A DNA stretch of 64,000 nucleotides, from positions 21,931 to 85,930 of the forward strand of contig JAJTDE010000007.1 of the NCBI GenBank assembly GCA_021298085.1, read 5' to 3'. The translations under genes and the position numbers were made by a program. The stretch is from Rubrivivax sp. (GTDB lineage Bacteria > Pseudomonadota > Gammaproteobacteria > Burkholderiales > Burkholderiaceae_C). Positions 29,886 through 38,939 of the stretch are shown in pieces; position 1 is the stretch's first letter; every line of letters starts with the position of its first letter. The notes under the pieces are model-generated. The model searched no databases, was not told the origin of the DNA, and saw only the letters and a list, made by a program, of their open reading frames with translations.

Positions 29886-32270
29886 ATGAGCGAACACGCC
29901 ACCCCCACCCCAGCCACCACTCCCTCCAGCCGCCCGGCGAAGGCCGGCGTGCTGCATGTGGCCGGGAAGGTCCTTGCGGTGGTGGCGGGCCTGGTTCTGG
30001 CGGGTGTCGTGTCGGTGCTCATTGGCGTGTCGCTGGCCTTGGCCATTGCGTACCCGAACCTGCCGGACACGGCCAGCCTCACCGACTACCGCCCGAAACT
30101 GCCGCTGCGTGTCTTTTCGGCTGACGGCGTCCTGATGGGCGAGTTCGGCGAAGAAAAACGCACCTTCATGCCCATCGGCCAGATTCCCAAGACCATGCGG
30201 GATGCGGTGCTGGCCATTGAAGACGCCAACTTCTATCGCCACAGCGGGGTCGACTACCGCGGGATGCTGCGCGCAGGGTTGGCGCAGTTCTCCGAAGCCA
30301 AGAGCCAAGGTGCGTCGACCATCACGATGCAGCTGGCCCGAAACTTCTACCTCTCTACCGAAAAGACTTTCACGCGGAAGATCTACGAGATCCTTCTGGC
30401 CTTCAAGATCGAGTCCCAGCTGACCAAGGACCAGATCCTCGAGGTCTACATGAACCAGATCTTCCTGGGTCGCCGAGCCTACGGCTTTGCGTCGGCCAGC
30501 GAGGTCTACTTCGGCAAGTCGCTCAAGGACATCAGCATCGCCGAGGCCGCGATGCTGGCCGGCCTGCCCAAGGCGCCTTCGGCCTACAACCCGATCGCCA
30601 ACCCCCAGCGCGCCACCATTCGTCAGCGCTACATCGTTGAACGCATGCTGGACAACGGCTTCATCACGCAGCAGCAGCGGGACGACGCCCTGGCCCAAGA
30701 GCTGAAGTACAGCACCGCCAACGACTTTCAAGTGCGGGGCGAGTACCTCGCTGAGCTGGCGCGGCAGCTGGTCTTTGCGCAGTACGGCGAGGAGACCTAC
30801 ACCCGCGGTCTGCAGGTGCAATTGACGATCAACAGCGAAGACCAGAATGCCGCCTACCGGGCCTTGCGGCGGGGCCTGCTCGACTTCGAGCGGCGCCAGG
30901 TCTACCGCGGCCCGGAAGGCTCGATCACCTTGCCCGCCCAGGCAGCAGCCCTGGACGCCAAGGTGGCCGAGGCCCTGGCCGACTACCCCGACAACGACGA
31001 ACTGCGCGCGGCGGTGGTCCTGGAAGCCTCGCCCAGCAAGGTGGTGGCCATGCTGGCGTCGGGCGAGAAGATCACCATCACCGGCGCCGGCCTGCGACCG
31101 GTGGCCTCGGGCCTGTCGGAGAACGCGACCTCCAAGGTCCAGATCAGACGCGGTGCGGTGGTCCGTGCCACGCGCAATGCCAAGGGCGAGTACACCCTGA
31201 CCCAGGTGCCCGAAGTCGAAGGTGCCTTTGTCTCGATGGACCCGCGAACCGGTGCGATCCGCGCCCTGGTGGGGGGGTTTGACTTTGCCAAGAGCAAGTT
31301 CAATCACGTCACGCAGGCCTGGCGGCAACCGGGCTCCAGCTTCAAGCCCTTCATCTATTCGGCCGCCCTCGAAAAGGGCTTCACCAGCGCCACCATCGTC
31401 AACGACGCGCCACTCTTCTTCGACGCTGGCCAGACCGGCAGCCAGCCCTGGGAACCCAAGAACTACGACGGCACCTTTGCCGGGCCCATGAGCCTTCGCA
31501 CGGCACTGGCCAAGTCCAAGAACATGGTGTCCATCCGTGTGCTGCAGAGCACCGGACCCGAGTTCGCGCAGTCGTGGATCGGGCGCTTCGGTTTTGACGT
31601 GGAGCGTCACCCACCGTTCCTGACCATGGCACTCGGTGCCGGCTCAGTGACGCCGCTGCAGATGGCATCGGGCTATTCGGTGTTTGCCAATGGCGGCCAC
31701 TGGGTGGCCCCGATCCTCATCTCGCGCGTGCTGGACGACCGTGGCCAGGTGCTGATGCAGGCGCGCGCACCTCAGCTCGACGAGCGCAACCGGGCTATCG
31801 ACGCGCGCAATGCCTTTGTGATGGGCACACTGATGCAGGAGGTCACACGCAGTGGCACGGCTGCACGTGCGCAGGGGACGCTCAAGCGGCCTGACCTTTA
31901 CGGCAAGACGGGCACCACCAACGACTCCATGGACGCCTGGTTTGCCGGCTACCAGCCTTCGCTGGTGGCGGTGGTGTGGATTGGCTATGACACACCCCGC
32001 AAGCTGGGCAGCAACGAGACCGGCGGCGGCTTGGCGCTGCCAGTGTGGGTCGAATACATGCAGCACGCCCTGAAACGGGCGCCGGTGGCCGAACCCGTGC
32101 CCCCGGAGGGCCTGATCGATCAGGGCCATGGGGAGTGGGTCTATGACGAATTCAGCGCTGGCAGGGGCATCTCACAGGTCGGCATGGAAGATCCCGCCCA
32201 GGCTGTGCCGCCAACGCCCACCGTGGAAGAGCGCAGCAGCATCCTCGACCTGTTCAGAAGTCCCCGCTGA
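29886..32270 (+). CDS. mrcA: Penicillin-binding protein 1A (bifunctional)
   Basis: A 794-residue class A PBP (ponA/mrcA). It has an N-terminal membrane anchor (about residues 28-53), the GT51 transglycosylase domain with catalytic glutamate in 'AIEDANFYRHSGVD', and 'STITMQLARN'. An OB-like insert follows, then the transpeptidase with the active serine in 'PGSSFKP' (near residue 483), 'SKN' (near 542) and 'KTGTT' (near 672). It polymerises and cross-links peptidoglycan in the periplasm. It is divergent from pilM, the common order in beta- and gammaproteobacteria. The last 17 bases overlap the convergent cyaY gene. Confidence 0.95.
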   Translation: MSEHATPTPATTPSSRPAKAGVLHVAGKVLAVVAGLVLAGVVSVLIGVSLALAIAYPNLPDTASLTDYRPKLPLRVFSADGVLMGEFGEEKRTFMPIGQIPKTMRDAVLAIEDANFYRHSGVDYRGMLRAGLAQFSEAKSQGASTITMQLARNFYLSTEKTFTRKIYEILLAFKIESQLTKDQILEVYMNQIFLGRRAYGFASASEVYFGKSLKDISIAEAAMLAGLPKAPSAYNPIANPQRATIRQRYIVERMLDNGFITQQQRDDALAQELKYSTANDFQVRGEYLAELARQLVFAQYGEETYTRGLQVQLTINSEDQNAAYRALRRGLLDFERRQVYRGPEGSITLPAQAAALDAKVAEALADYPDNDELRAAVVLEASPSKVVAMLASGEKITITGAGLRPVASGLSENATSKVQIRRGAVVRATRNAKGEYTLTQVPEVEGAFVSMDPRTGAIRALVGGFDFAKSKFNHVTQAWRQPGSSFKPFIYSAALEKGFTSATIVNDAPLFFDAGQTGSQPWEPKNYDGTFAGPMSLRTALAKSKNMVSIRVLQSTGPEFAQSWIGRFGFDVERHPPFLTMALGAGSVTPLQMASGYSVFANGGHWVAPILISRVLDDRGQVLMQARAPQLDERNRAIDARNAFVMGTLMQEVTRSGTAARAQGTLKRPDLYGKTGTTNDSMDAWFAGYQPSLVAVVWIGYDTPRKLGSNETGGGLALPVWVEYMQHALKRAPVAEPVPPEGLIDQGHGEWVYDEFSAGRGISQVGMEDPAQAVPPTPTVEERSSILDLFRSPR

Positions 32271-32613
32271 AGCGCAGTGGCCGGCCCGCCTGGGCGCTGG
32301 CGTGGGTTGACAGCACATCGGCAAAGGCTTTTCCGTCGCGTGTGTCGCGCCAGCGTCCTGCGGCAAACCGGAAGTGAAACCCGCCGGCCTTGGCAGCCAG
32401 CCACAACTCGTGCAGGGGCGGCTGTGTGTTGATGACGATCTTGCTGCGGTCGGGAAAGCTGAGCTCCAGGAGGCCACCCGTGCGGTGCGTGTCAATGTCG
32501 ATCACGTCGTCCTGCAGCCAACGGTCGGCATCGGCTTCAACACTGGCCAGGACGGCGGTCGTCAGCCGCTGGTACTCGGCGTCACTCAATGGGCTGGGAG
32601 CGGTGTCAGACAT
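32254..32613 (-). CDS. cyaY: Iron-sulfur cluster assembly protein CyaY (frataxin)
   Basis: A 119-residue frataxin homologue. It has an acidic first helix ('DAEYQRLTTAVLASVEADADRW') and the beta-sheet core 'DIDTHRTGGLLELSFPDRSKIVINTQPPLHELWLAAKAGGFHF' (landmark near residues 38-80), ending 'W.DTRDG..F...LS'. Frataxins bind iron and modulate IscS-dependent Fe-S cluster assembly. It overlaps the 3' end of ponA by 17 bases on the opposite strand and is divergent from lptM. Length is slightly above the usual 106-110 residues. Confidence 0.92.
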   Translation of the reverse strand: MSDTAPSPLSDAEYQRLTTAVLASVEADADRWLQDDVIDIDTHRTGGLLELSFPDRSKIVINTQPPLHELWLAAKAGGFHFRFAAGRWRDTRDGKAFADVLSTHASAQAGRPLRFSGDF

Positions 32614-32697
32614 GGTTCAAGGCGGTTGATCGCGCAGGCAGTAGAGATGGCTTGGCGGGTGGGCAGCCACCAGCCGTCCGGGCTGGCTGCGCCGATA

Positions 32698-32961
32698 ATG
32701 CGGCCGATGCAAACCAGTGTAGCCACGCCAGCCCTGCCCCTTCGCGCGGCAGTGCTGTGGCTGGCACTGGCGCTGGCGACTGCGCTGGCCGGTTGCGGCC
32801 AGCGTGGGCCTCTGCGCTTGCCGGACGCAACGGCCCCGTCCGGCAAACCCAGCGCACCCGTCACGGCGCCTGCGGCCACACCGTCCGCTCCCAGCACGTC
32901 ACCTGCCACCCGTGCAGGCCCCCTTGTTCCACCCAGCGCCGCCTCGGCGCCCCGACCATGA
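32698..32961 (+). CDS. lptM: Small lipoprotein LptM (YifL family)
   Basis: A short lipoprotein of 87 residues (84 if ATG 32707 is used). A hydrophobic leader ends in the lipobox L-A-G-C followed by 'GQRGPLRLPD', the defining LptM/YifL signature. The rest is a proline/alanine/serine-rich linker. LptM assists assembly of the LptD-LptE lipopolysaccharide translocon at the outer membrane. Its stop overlaps the lysA start (ATGA), and lptM-lysA adjacency next to cyaY is the usual arrangement in proteobacteria. The small size makes it easy to miss. Confidence 0.85.
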   Translation: MRPMQTSVATPALPLRAAVLWLALALATALAGCGQRGPLRLPDATAPSGKPSAPVTAPAATPSAPSTSPATRAGPLVPPSAASAPRP

Positions 32962-34271
32962 CATCTCTGCCCGGCTCTCCCTGGCTGCAGCGCCAGGGCG
33001 CTCAGCTCGTGCTCGACGGGTGCTCGCTCGACGAGCTGGCCACCCGGTTTGGCACGCCACTGTTTGTCTACTCGCAGCGCGCCATGGAAGACGCCGCACA
33101 GCGCTACCTGGGCGCCCTGAAAGGCCACCCTCACCTGCTGTGCTATGCGATGAAAGCCAATTCGACCCTGGCCGTGCTGCAGACATTCGCGCGCCTGGGC
33201 CTGGGTTTTGACATCGTGTCGGGCGGCGAGCTCCTGCGGGCGCTGGCCGCAGGTGCAAGCCCTGACCAGATCGTCTTCTCCGGTGTCGGCAAGACGGCCC
33301 CTGAAATCTCGCTGGCGCTGGAGCACGGCGTGCGCTGCTTCAACGTCGAGAGCACGCCGGAACTCGAGCGGCTGGCCGCTCTGGCCCGCGCCGCCGGCCG
33401 CACCGCACGCATCAGCCTTCGCGTCAACCCAGACGTCGACGCCGGCACACACCCCTACATCTCGACTGGCCTGAAGAACAACAAGTTTGGCATCGCGCAC
33501 CGCGAAGCCGTCGCTGCCTACCGCCGTGCCGCCGAACTGGAAGGCCTTCAGGTGGACGGCATCGATTGCCACATCGGTTCGCAGATCACGCAGATCGAGC
33601 CCTACCTGGATGCACTTGATCGCCTGCTCGATCTGGTGGAGTCGGTCGAGCGGGCGGGCATCACGCTGCACCACGTGGACATCGGCGGCGGCTTGGGCAT
33701 CACCTACGACGACGAGACGCCACCGGATGCCAGCGAGCTGATCGGCCGCGTGCTGGACCGCCTGCGGGCCCGGGGCCACGGCCACCGTACCTTGCTGATG
33801 GAGCCCGGCCGTTCACTGGTGGGCAACGCCGGGGTGCTGCTGACGGAGGTTCAGTACCTGAAGCACGGCGAAGCCAAGAACTTCTGCATCGTCGACGCCG
33901 CCATGAATGACCTCCTCCGCCCGGCGATGTACCAGGCCTGGATGCGTGTCGAGGCCTGCACCGAATCACCCGGCGCCGAAGCACTCACCTGGGATGTCGT
34001 GGGGCCCGTGTGTGAATCGGGTGATTGGCTGGCGCGCGATCGGCAGCTGGCACTTCAGCCGGGCGCCCGGCTGGCCATCCTGTCGGCAGGCGCCTACGGC
34101 ATGTCCATGGCCAGCAACTACAACAGCCGAGGTCGCGCCGCCGAGGTGATGGTCCGTGACGGCCACAGCTGGCTCGTGCGCGAGCGCGAGAACCCGGCTC
34201 ATCTGTTTGCCGGCGAACGGCTGTTGGACACGGCCACGTTGGCAGACTCGCGCGGCCCGGCAGGGTACTGA
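32958..34271 (+). CDS. lysA: Diaminopimelate decarboxylase
   Basis: A 437-residue PLP enzyme of the alanine racemase-fold family. The PLP lysine is in 'YAMKANSTLAVL' (about residue 66). Other landmarks are 'GFDIVSGGEL', 'HIGSQITQIEPYLDAL', the phosphate loop in 'DIGGGLGITYDDETPPD', 'EPGRSLVGNAG' and the active-site cysteine in 'GPVCESGDWLARD'. It makes L-lysine from meso-diaminopimelate. ATG 32958 overlaps the lptM stop and gives the family N-terminus. The 3' end overlaps the convergent DUF3047 gene by 73 bases, so the last 24 codons are coding on both strands. Confidence 0.94.
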   Translation: MTSLPGSPWLQRQGAQLVLDGCSLDELATRFGTPLFVYSQRAMEDAAQRYLGALKGHPHLLCYAMKANSTLAVLQTFARLGLGFDIVSGGELLRALAAGASPDQIVFSGVGKTAPEISLALEHGVRCFNVESTPELERLAALARAAGRTARISLRVNPDVDAGTHPYISTGLKNNKFGIAHREAVAAYRRAAELEGLQVDGIDCHIGSQITQIEPYLDALDRLLDLVESVERAGITLHHVDIGGGLGITYDDETPPDASELIGRVLDRLRARGHGHRTLLMEPGRSLVGNAGVLLTEVQYLKHGEAKNFCIVDAAMNDLLRPAMYQAWMRVEACTESPGAEALTWDVVGPVCESGDWLARDRQLALQPGARLAILSAGAYGMSMASNYNSRGRAAEVMVRDGHSWLVRERENPAHLFAGERLLDTATLADSRGPAGY

Positions 34272-35092
34272 AGGGCACTGCGTTCCAGCCTGACAGGGCC
34301 ATACCAGGCCCGAACGGCCGAGCGCGTGTTGTCGGTGTCGGTCATCAGCGCCACGCCCAGCAAGGGCCCTGGATCTTCGCCGAAGGCCCGGCGGTAATCC
34401 TCGACGATGTTGCGGCGGTGGTCGCGCCACTGGCGCGTATGCGTGTTGCCCGATTCGATGACGATCTTGCGGATGCGGTCACTGCGTGGGTTGTGCACCA
34501 CGCTCTCCAGCGGCGTCGAGGTGGCCCAGGCGTAGACCAAGGTGGCATACGGCGGCTCTTCCCCGGTGAGCGCCTTGGCCAAGTCAAACATCATGCGCGC
34601 CCGTGCCGGCAGCCGGCTCTTGTCGCCATCGAAGGCCAGCACGATGCTGGCCGGCGAATCGGTTTTGTCCACGTCGCCCAGATCGGCGTCGGCCAGCACA
34701 TCCTCCACCCACCAGGACCAGCTCAGGGTCGGCCACTCCTGAGCCTCGAGCGCCATGCGTTGTCGCAGCATGCTGGCTGATCGATTTGATCGCGCTTCAA
34801 CCGCCGCGCGGCCCTCCTTGGCGGTGAAGCGATAGGCCGTCGCCTGTTTGCCCGGGAGGACATAAGATGCCCAAGCATGCTGGGGCAGTGTGATCAAGGC
34901 TTGGCCCGGCGCAACGGCCAATGGGGTCACGGCGGTGCCCTGACCTGGCGCTTCATGGGCCGCCGTGCAGGCCGTGAGGATCGCCACCGCCAGGACCGCC
35001 AACAGCGCCACCCGCAAGCGAGAAGCACCGGACCAGCGCCAGCGTCGGCGTGTGTGCGGGGACACCACGGTAGACAAGCGGGCACCTGGCAT
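34199..35092 (-). CDS. DUF3047 exported lipoprotein
   Basis: A 297-residue protein (310 if a GTG at 35131 is used). I chose ATG 35092 because a G-rich Shine-Dalgarno lies about 6 bases before it. A hydrophobic segment ends in a lipobox-like L-T-A-C. The DUF3047 core is clear: 'LSWSWWVEDVLADADLGDVDKTDSPASIVLAFDGD' (landmark), 'ALTGEEPPYATLVYAWA', 'NPRSDRIRKIVIESG' and 'GVALMTDTDNTRSAVRAWYG'. The molecular function of the family is unknown to me. It lies between lysA (73-base antiparallel overlap) and the tRNA-Phe gene. The N-terminus is unusually arginine-rich before the membrane segment. Confidence 0.75.
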   Translation of the reverse strand: MPGARLSTVVSPHTRRRWRWSGASRLRVALLAVLAVAILTACTAAHEAPGQGTAVTPLAVAPGQALITLPQHAWASYVLPGKQATAYRFTAKEGRAAVEARSNRSASMLRQRMALEAQEWPTLSWSWWVEDVLADADLGDVDKTDSPASIVLAFDGDKSRLPARARMMFDLAKALTGEEPPYATLVYAWATSTPLESVVHNPRSDRIRKIVIESGNTHTRQWRDHRRNIVEDYRRAFGEDPGPLLGVALMTDTDNTRSAVRAWYGPVRLERSALQYPAGPRESANVAVSNSRSPANR

Positions 35093-35146
35093 GTTCACCC
35101 CCCAGCGCCACCAGCCGTCGCTTACGGCCACGTTGATCCAGAAACG

Positions 35147-35175
35147 CCAAAGCCCAGGCTGCGGCTGGGCTTTGG
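35147..35175 (-). terminator. Hairpin terminator after tRNA-Phe
   Basis: A perfect 11-bp stem (ccaaagcccag / ctgggctttgg, 35147-35157 and 35165-35175) with a 7-base loop starts 12 bases past the tRNA 3' end on the minus strand. The T-run after it is weak. Position and stability suggest termination or 3' protection of the tRNA transcript. The stem is symmetric, so it may also act on the other strand. Confidence 0.7.
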
Positions 35176-35186
35176 TGTCACACGTT

Positions 35187-35262
35187 TGGTGGCCAAGGGC
35201 GGAATCGAACCACCGACACGCGGATTTTCAATCCGCTGCTCTACCAACTGAGCTACTTGGCC
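35187..35262 (-). tRNA. tRNA-Phe (GAA)
   Basis: A 76-nt tRNA read on the minus strand. The acceptor stem GGCCAAG pairs with CTTGGCC. The D-loop is GCTCAGTTGGTAGAGC, the anticodon stem-loop has loop TTGAAAA and anticodon GAA, the T-arm is GGTGGTTCGATTCCGCC-like, and CCA is encoded. A -10-like TACAAT lies on the minus strand at 35275-35280, about 12 bases upstream of the tRNA 5' end. The terminator hairpin is at 35147-35175. Confidence 0.96.
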
Positions 35263-35328
35263 ATCGAGCAAGAGATTGTAAAGCCAAATCGAGGTGCCGT
35301 TGCGCAACCCGGTTCGAAGGAGCCGACA

Positions 35329-36057
35329 TCATGTCCGCCGGTTGCGCGTCAGGTCGACGCCCAGCTGCTTCAGCTTGCGGTAGAGGTGGGTCCGCTCCAG
35401 GCCAGTCTTCTCGGCGACCCGGGTCATCGAGCCACCTTCCTTGGCCAGGTGAAACTCGAAGTAGCTCTTCTCGAAGGCGTCACGCGCTTCGCGCAGTGGG
35501 CGATCGAGGTCGAAGCTCTGTGACGCATGGGGAGAGGACGACTCGGCGGGTGCTGCTGCAGGACCCGGGTAGGGTTCTGGGTAGCCCACCAGGCCCTGCC
35601 CACCATAACCACCAGCCAGCGAAGTCGGCATCAAGAGCAGTGATGCGCCTCGGGCAGGGGCCGTGGCCGGGGGAGGAGACGCTTCTCGCGGGGCCGGCCT
35701 GACCAGCGCCTGCTCGACTGCTCGCAGGAGCTTCTGCAGCGTGATGGGCTTTTCCAGGAAGGCCGAAGCGCCGTGCTTGGTGGCCTCCACCGCCGTGTCG
35801 ATCGTCCCATGACCGCTCATCATGATGACAGGCATCGTCAACATGCCCTGACCGGCCCATTCCTTGAGCAAGGTCACCCCGTCAACGTCCGGCATCCAGA
35901 TGTCCAGCAGGACGAGGTCCGGCTTGAACAGCTCCCTGGCCGAACGGGCCTGCTGGGCGTTCTCCGCGAGCTCCACGGTGTGTCCTTCGTCCGTCAGGAT
36001 TTCTGACAGCAGTGCGCGGATGCCGAGCTCGTCATCGACGACAAGAATGGTGGCCAT
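35329..36057 (-). CDS. Response regulator, receiver plus Fis-type HTH (NtrX-like, no AAA+)
   Basis: A 242-residue regulator. The receiver domain (about 1-120) has the acid pair D9/D10, phospho-acceptor Asp52 in 'LVLLDIWMPDVDG', and Lys103 in 'FLEKPI'. A proline/alanine/serine-rich linker of about 65 residues follows. A C-terminal Fis-type helix-turn-helix is at about 195-235 ('EGGSMTRVAEKTGLERTHLYRKLKQLGVD'). NtrX proteins normally have a sigma-54-interacting AAA+ domain between these parts; none is present. It is 77 bases downstream of the NtrY-type kinase, its likely partner. Start ATG 36057 matches the receiver N-terminus; an upstream open frame lacks family similarity. Confidence 0.85.
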   Translation of the reverse strand: MATILVVDDELGIRALLSEILTDEGHTVELAENAQQARSARELFKPDLVLLDIWMPDVDGVTLLKEWAGQGMLTMPVIMMSGHGTIDTAVEATKHGASAFLEKPITLQKLLRAVEQALVRPAPREASPPPATAPARGASLLLMPTSLAGGYGGQGLVGYPEPYPGPAAAPAESSSPHASQSFDLDRPLREARDAFEKSYFEFHLAKEGGSMTRVAEKTGLERTHLYRKLKQLGVDLTRNRRT

Positions 36058-36134
36058 GAAGAGTCTGGGGCTCGCTGGGGATGCACGAACGCGGCTGCTA
36101 AGCGCCGCTTCACGACGCCGCGCCGGACGCGCCA

Positions 36135-38354
36135 TCAGGAAGGCGGGACTGCAGGAAGAAGTGAAAATGATAACGAAACCCGAGCGCCTCCCTGTGGAAG
36201 GTTGCCCAGGCGCAGACGAGCACGGTGCTCATCGGCAATTTTCTTGACCATGGCCAGGCCCAGGCCGGTGCCCTTGGTCTTGGTGGTGACGTAGGGTTCA
36301 AAGGCGCGCTTGAGCACGTGTTCGGCAAACCCGGGCCCGGTGTCGGCCACCATCAGCCGCACCCATTGTGGCTGCCCATCTGCATTGGTTGCCACATCGG
36401 TGCTGACCGTTGCATGGCGGCCGACAGAAGGCATCCCGATCGCGTCCAGGGCATTCTGGACGAGGTTGTGGACCACCTGGCGCAGCTGCGTCGCATCACC
36501 CTGTATGGCCGGTAGCCCTGGCGAGAGCTGAAGCCTCAGCCTGCCCTGCTCGATGTCCTGGCCGTACAGCGCCAGCACCTCATGCACAAGTCCATTCAGG
36601 TCCAGCCAGGCCATGCGCGCTGTGGGGAGCCGGGCGTAGTCCCGAAACTCGTTGACCATGTGCTTCATGGCCTGAACTTGGGCCACGATGGTGTCCACGC
36701 TGCGCTTGAGCATGGCCTGGTCAGCACCCTCCAGCCTGGGCGACAGCTTCAGCTCCAGGCGCTCGGCCGACAGCTGTATCGGCGTCAACGGGTTCTTGAT
36801 CTCATGGGCGAGGCGGCGCGCCACCTCTGCCCAGGCTTGCGCACGTTGTGCCGACACCACGTCGGTGATGTCGTCAAACACCAGCAGCCGCTCCTCCTCT
36901 TCCAGCAGCGCGCCGCGCAACAAGAGCGTGGTGGCATCGGGCTGTCCGGGTCTGAGCACCAGGGATTCCTGCCACTGACCGCGCTCACCCGGCTCTGGCG
37001 CGCGCCGCAGCGCATCGAAACGCTGCTCGACGGCGAGCGACAACTCGTCCAGGCCCGGCACATCGGACAGCCGACGGCCCAGCCAGGCCTGCAAGGGTTG
37101 CCGCAGGATGCGCGTCGCGCCGGGATTGACACTTTCCACCCTGCCTGTGCGGTCGAACAGCACCACACCGGCCGTCAGGTTGTCCAGGATGGTCTGCAGC
37201 TGCGCTGCACCGCGCTGGACCTGCTCGCGCGCATCGGCCACCTGTTGCGTCATGTCGGCAAAGGAGCGTGTCAAGCCACCCAACTCATCGTCGGAGGCAA
37301 AGACGGGCCTGGCCTGCAGGTTACCGGCCGCGACCTCGCGCACACCCTCGGCCACCAGCAGCAGCGGCCGCACGATCTGGTTGCCCAGCAGCGCGGCCAG
37401 CAGGACGGCGCCAAAGACCGTCAACACCAGCGCCAGGGTCAACGTTCCGATGTAGACCCGGCGCAAGCCGTCACGCGCCAGAGCGCGCGCCTGATAGCCT
37501 CGATACGCCGACTGAACGGCCAGCGCATTGGCAGCCACCGACGGCGGCACCGCCAGCACTGCCAGCACAAAGCGCTCGGCATTGACACCGATGCCGATCG
37601 CGCTTTCGCTGATTCTGGCCAGCGCCCTGACCCGGGCGTTGCCCTGGCCCGGTGGTGCAGCACTGCCGCTCAGATCGTCGTCCAGCCCGTCGATCTGCGT
37701 GGTGCGCCCCATACTGCGTGCCATCCGCAGCATCGCGCTGCCTGGCCTTTCCGGGGTGATGCTGCTGGCCCTCGCGCCCACGGCCATCAGGATCTGGCCA
37801 TTGGCGCCCACCAGCGCCAGGTCGTCCACGCCCAGCTGCTGGCGCAGGCGCTCCAGCGCCAAGGGCGTCACGGGCCCCTGCGAGGCCGACTCAGCCAGTC
37901 GTTCGGCGGCCAGTTCTGCCTTGCGGGCCGCGTCATCCCGGAGCGTGTCCAGTGTGCTGCGCCCCAGTGCCAGGCCCGCATCCAGCGCCTGGGCCAGGCG
38001 CACATCAAACCAGGCCTCGATGCTGCGCGAGGCAAACTGGTAGGACACGGTGTAGATCACCAGGCCCGGCAGCACCCCCACCAGGGCAAAGATGCCAGCC
38101 AGCTTGGCCAGCAACCGGCTGCCAAACTTGCCGCGCCGCACACGCAGCCCAAGCCGTACCGACGCCACACCCACCACCAGCGCCAGCAGGGCGGCAACCG
38201 CCACATTGGCCCAGAAGAGCCACAGGAAGCGGCCGTCCTCGATCGCCGTGTCACCCTGTGCAAAGGTAAGCAGGTAGGTCAGCACCAGCAAGACGCCAAA
38301 TGACGCCAGCAGCGCTACTGTGAGCGTCCAACGTGAGGCGCGGCTCATTGGCAT
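36135..38354 (-). CDS. ntrY: NtrY-family sensor histidine kinase
   Basis: A 739-residue membrane kinase. Two N-terminal helices and a further helix near 75-100 precede a periplasmic domain (about 110-290), then another membrane helix (about 300-325), a HAMP domain ('RPLLLVAEGVREVAAGNLQARP'), a PAS domain ('LQTILDNLTAGVVLFDRTGRVESVNPGATRIL'), a HisKA box ('RRLAHEIKNPLTPIQLSAERL') and an ATPase domain ('NLVQNALDAI', 'VADTGPGFAEHVLKRAFEPYVTTKTKGTGLGLAMVKKI'). NtrY kinases respond to nitrogen or redox state; the signal here is unknown. Its start overlaps the DUF4390 stop by one base (TGATG). Confidence 0.88.
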   Translation of the reverse strand: MPMSRASRWTLTVALLASFGVLLVLTYLLTFAQGDTAIEDGRFLWLFWANVAVAALLALVVGVASVRLGLRVRRGKFGSRLLAKLAGIFALVGVLPGLVIYTVSYQFASRSIEAWFDVRLAQALDAGLALGRSTLDTLRDDAARKAELAAERLAESASQGPVTPLALERLRQQLGVDDLALVGANGQILMAVGARASSITPERPGSAMLRMARSMGRTTQIDGLDDDLSGSAAPPGQGNARVRALARISESAIGIGVNAERFVLAVLAVPPSVAANALAVQSAYRGYQARALARDGLRRVYIGTLTLALVLTVFGAVLLAALLGNQIVRPLLLVAEGVREVAAGNLQARPVFASDDELGGLTRSFADMTQQVADAREQVQRGAAQLQTILDNLTAGVVLFDRTGRVESVNPGATRILRQPLQAWLGRRLSDVPGLDELSLAVEQRFDALRRAPEPGERGQWQESLVLRPGQPDATTLLLRGALLEEEERLLVFDDITDVVSAQRAQAWAEVARRLAHEIKNPLTPIQLSAERLELKLSPRLEGADQAMLKRSVDTIVAQVQAMKHMVNEFRDYARLPTARMAWLDLNGLVHEVLALYGQDIEQGRLRLQLSPGLPAIQGDATQLRQVVHNLVQNALDAIGMPSVGRHATVSTDVATNADGQPQWVRLMVADTGPGFAEHVLKRAFEPYVTTKTKGTGLGLAMVKKIADEHRARLRLGNLPQGGARVSLSFSLLPAVPPS

Positions 38355-38899
38355 CAGTCAACGCGGAGTGTGCGTTCGAGAGAAAGCTGCCACTCACTTC
38401 CAGCCGTCAGTCCGACGGTCAGCGGCGCAGGCAGCTGGGTGGTGTCCAGGCGAAAGGCGAAGTCCACCAAGTAGCGACTGTCGCCGTCAAGGTCCTTCAG
38501 TTCGGCCAGCACCCAGCCGGATGTGCGTGTCAGCGTGGCCAGCGCTTCGCTCAGTGAGTTGAAGTTCTGGCTCAGTGCGCCAATGCCAACGCGCCAGGTG
38601 TTGGTCAGAGGTTGGTAGGCCAGCCGCCACTGGCGTGACACGCGGGCCACCCGTTCATCGCGCCAGTACCAGCGCTCCCTCATCAGGCTGGCCTGCGCCA
38701 CAAAATACATCGGCACGCCCTTGCGAAGCGCGTCCTCGACCGTCTTGGACAACTGGACACGCAGGCTGAATTCGAGCGACAGCTGTTGGTCGGCCCTTGA
38801 GAGCCCGATGGAGCTGACCTCGACGACCGAAGCGGCGGACGCCGGCATGGCCATCACCACGAGCGTCACCAGGGCCGTCATCCATCGGCGCACCACCAT
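38354..38899 (-). CDS. DUF4390 exported protein
   Basis: A 181-residue protein with a signal peptide ('WMTALVTLVVMAMPASAA') and a DUF4390 domain: 'LSLEFSLRVQLSKTVEDALRKGVPMYFVAQASLMRERWYWRDERVARVSRQWRLAYQPLTNTWRV' (landmark near residues 40-105) and 'WVLAELKDLDGDSRYLVDFAFRLDTTQLPAPL'. The family is almost always encoded between rsmB and an NtrY-type kinase in betaproteobacteria, as here, and may take part in periplasmic signalling to the kinase (inference). ATG 38899 gives a compact signal peptide; a longer frame runs into rsmB. Confidence 0.8.
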   Translation of the reverse strand: MVVRRWMTALVTLVVMAMPASAASVVEVSSIGLSRADQQLSLEFSLRVQLSKTVEDALRKGVPMYFVAQASLMRERWYWRDERVARVSRQWRLAYQPLTNTWRVGIGALSQNFNSLSEALATLTRTSGWVLAELKDLDGDSRYLVDFAFRLDTTQLPAPLTVGLTAGSEWQLSLERTLRVD

Positions 38900-38939
38900 G
38901 GCAGACGCACGCGGCACACGCACAGAGCGCTGCACACGT

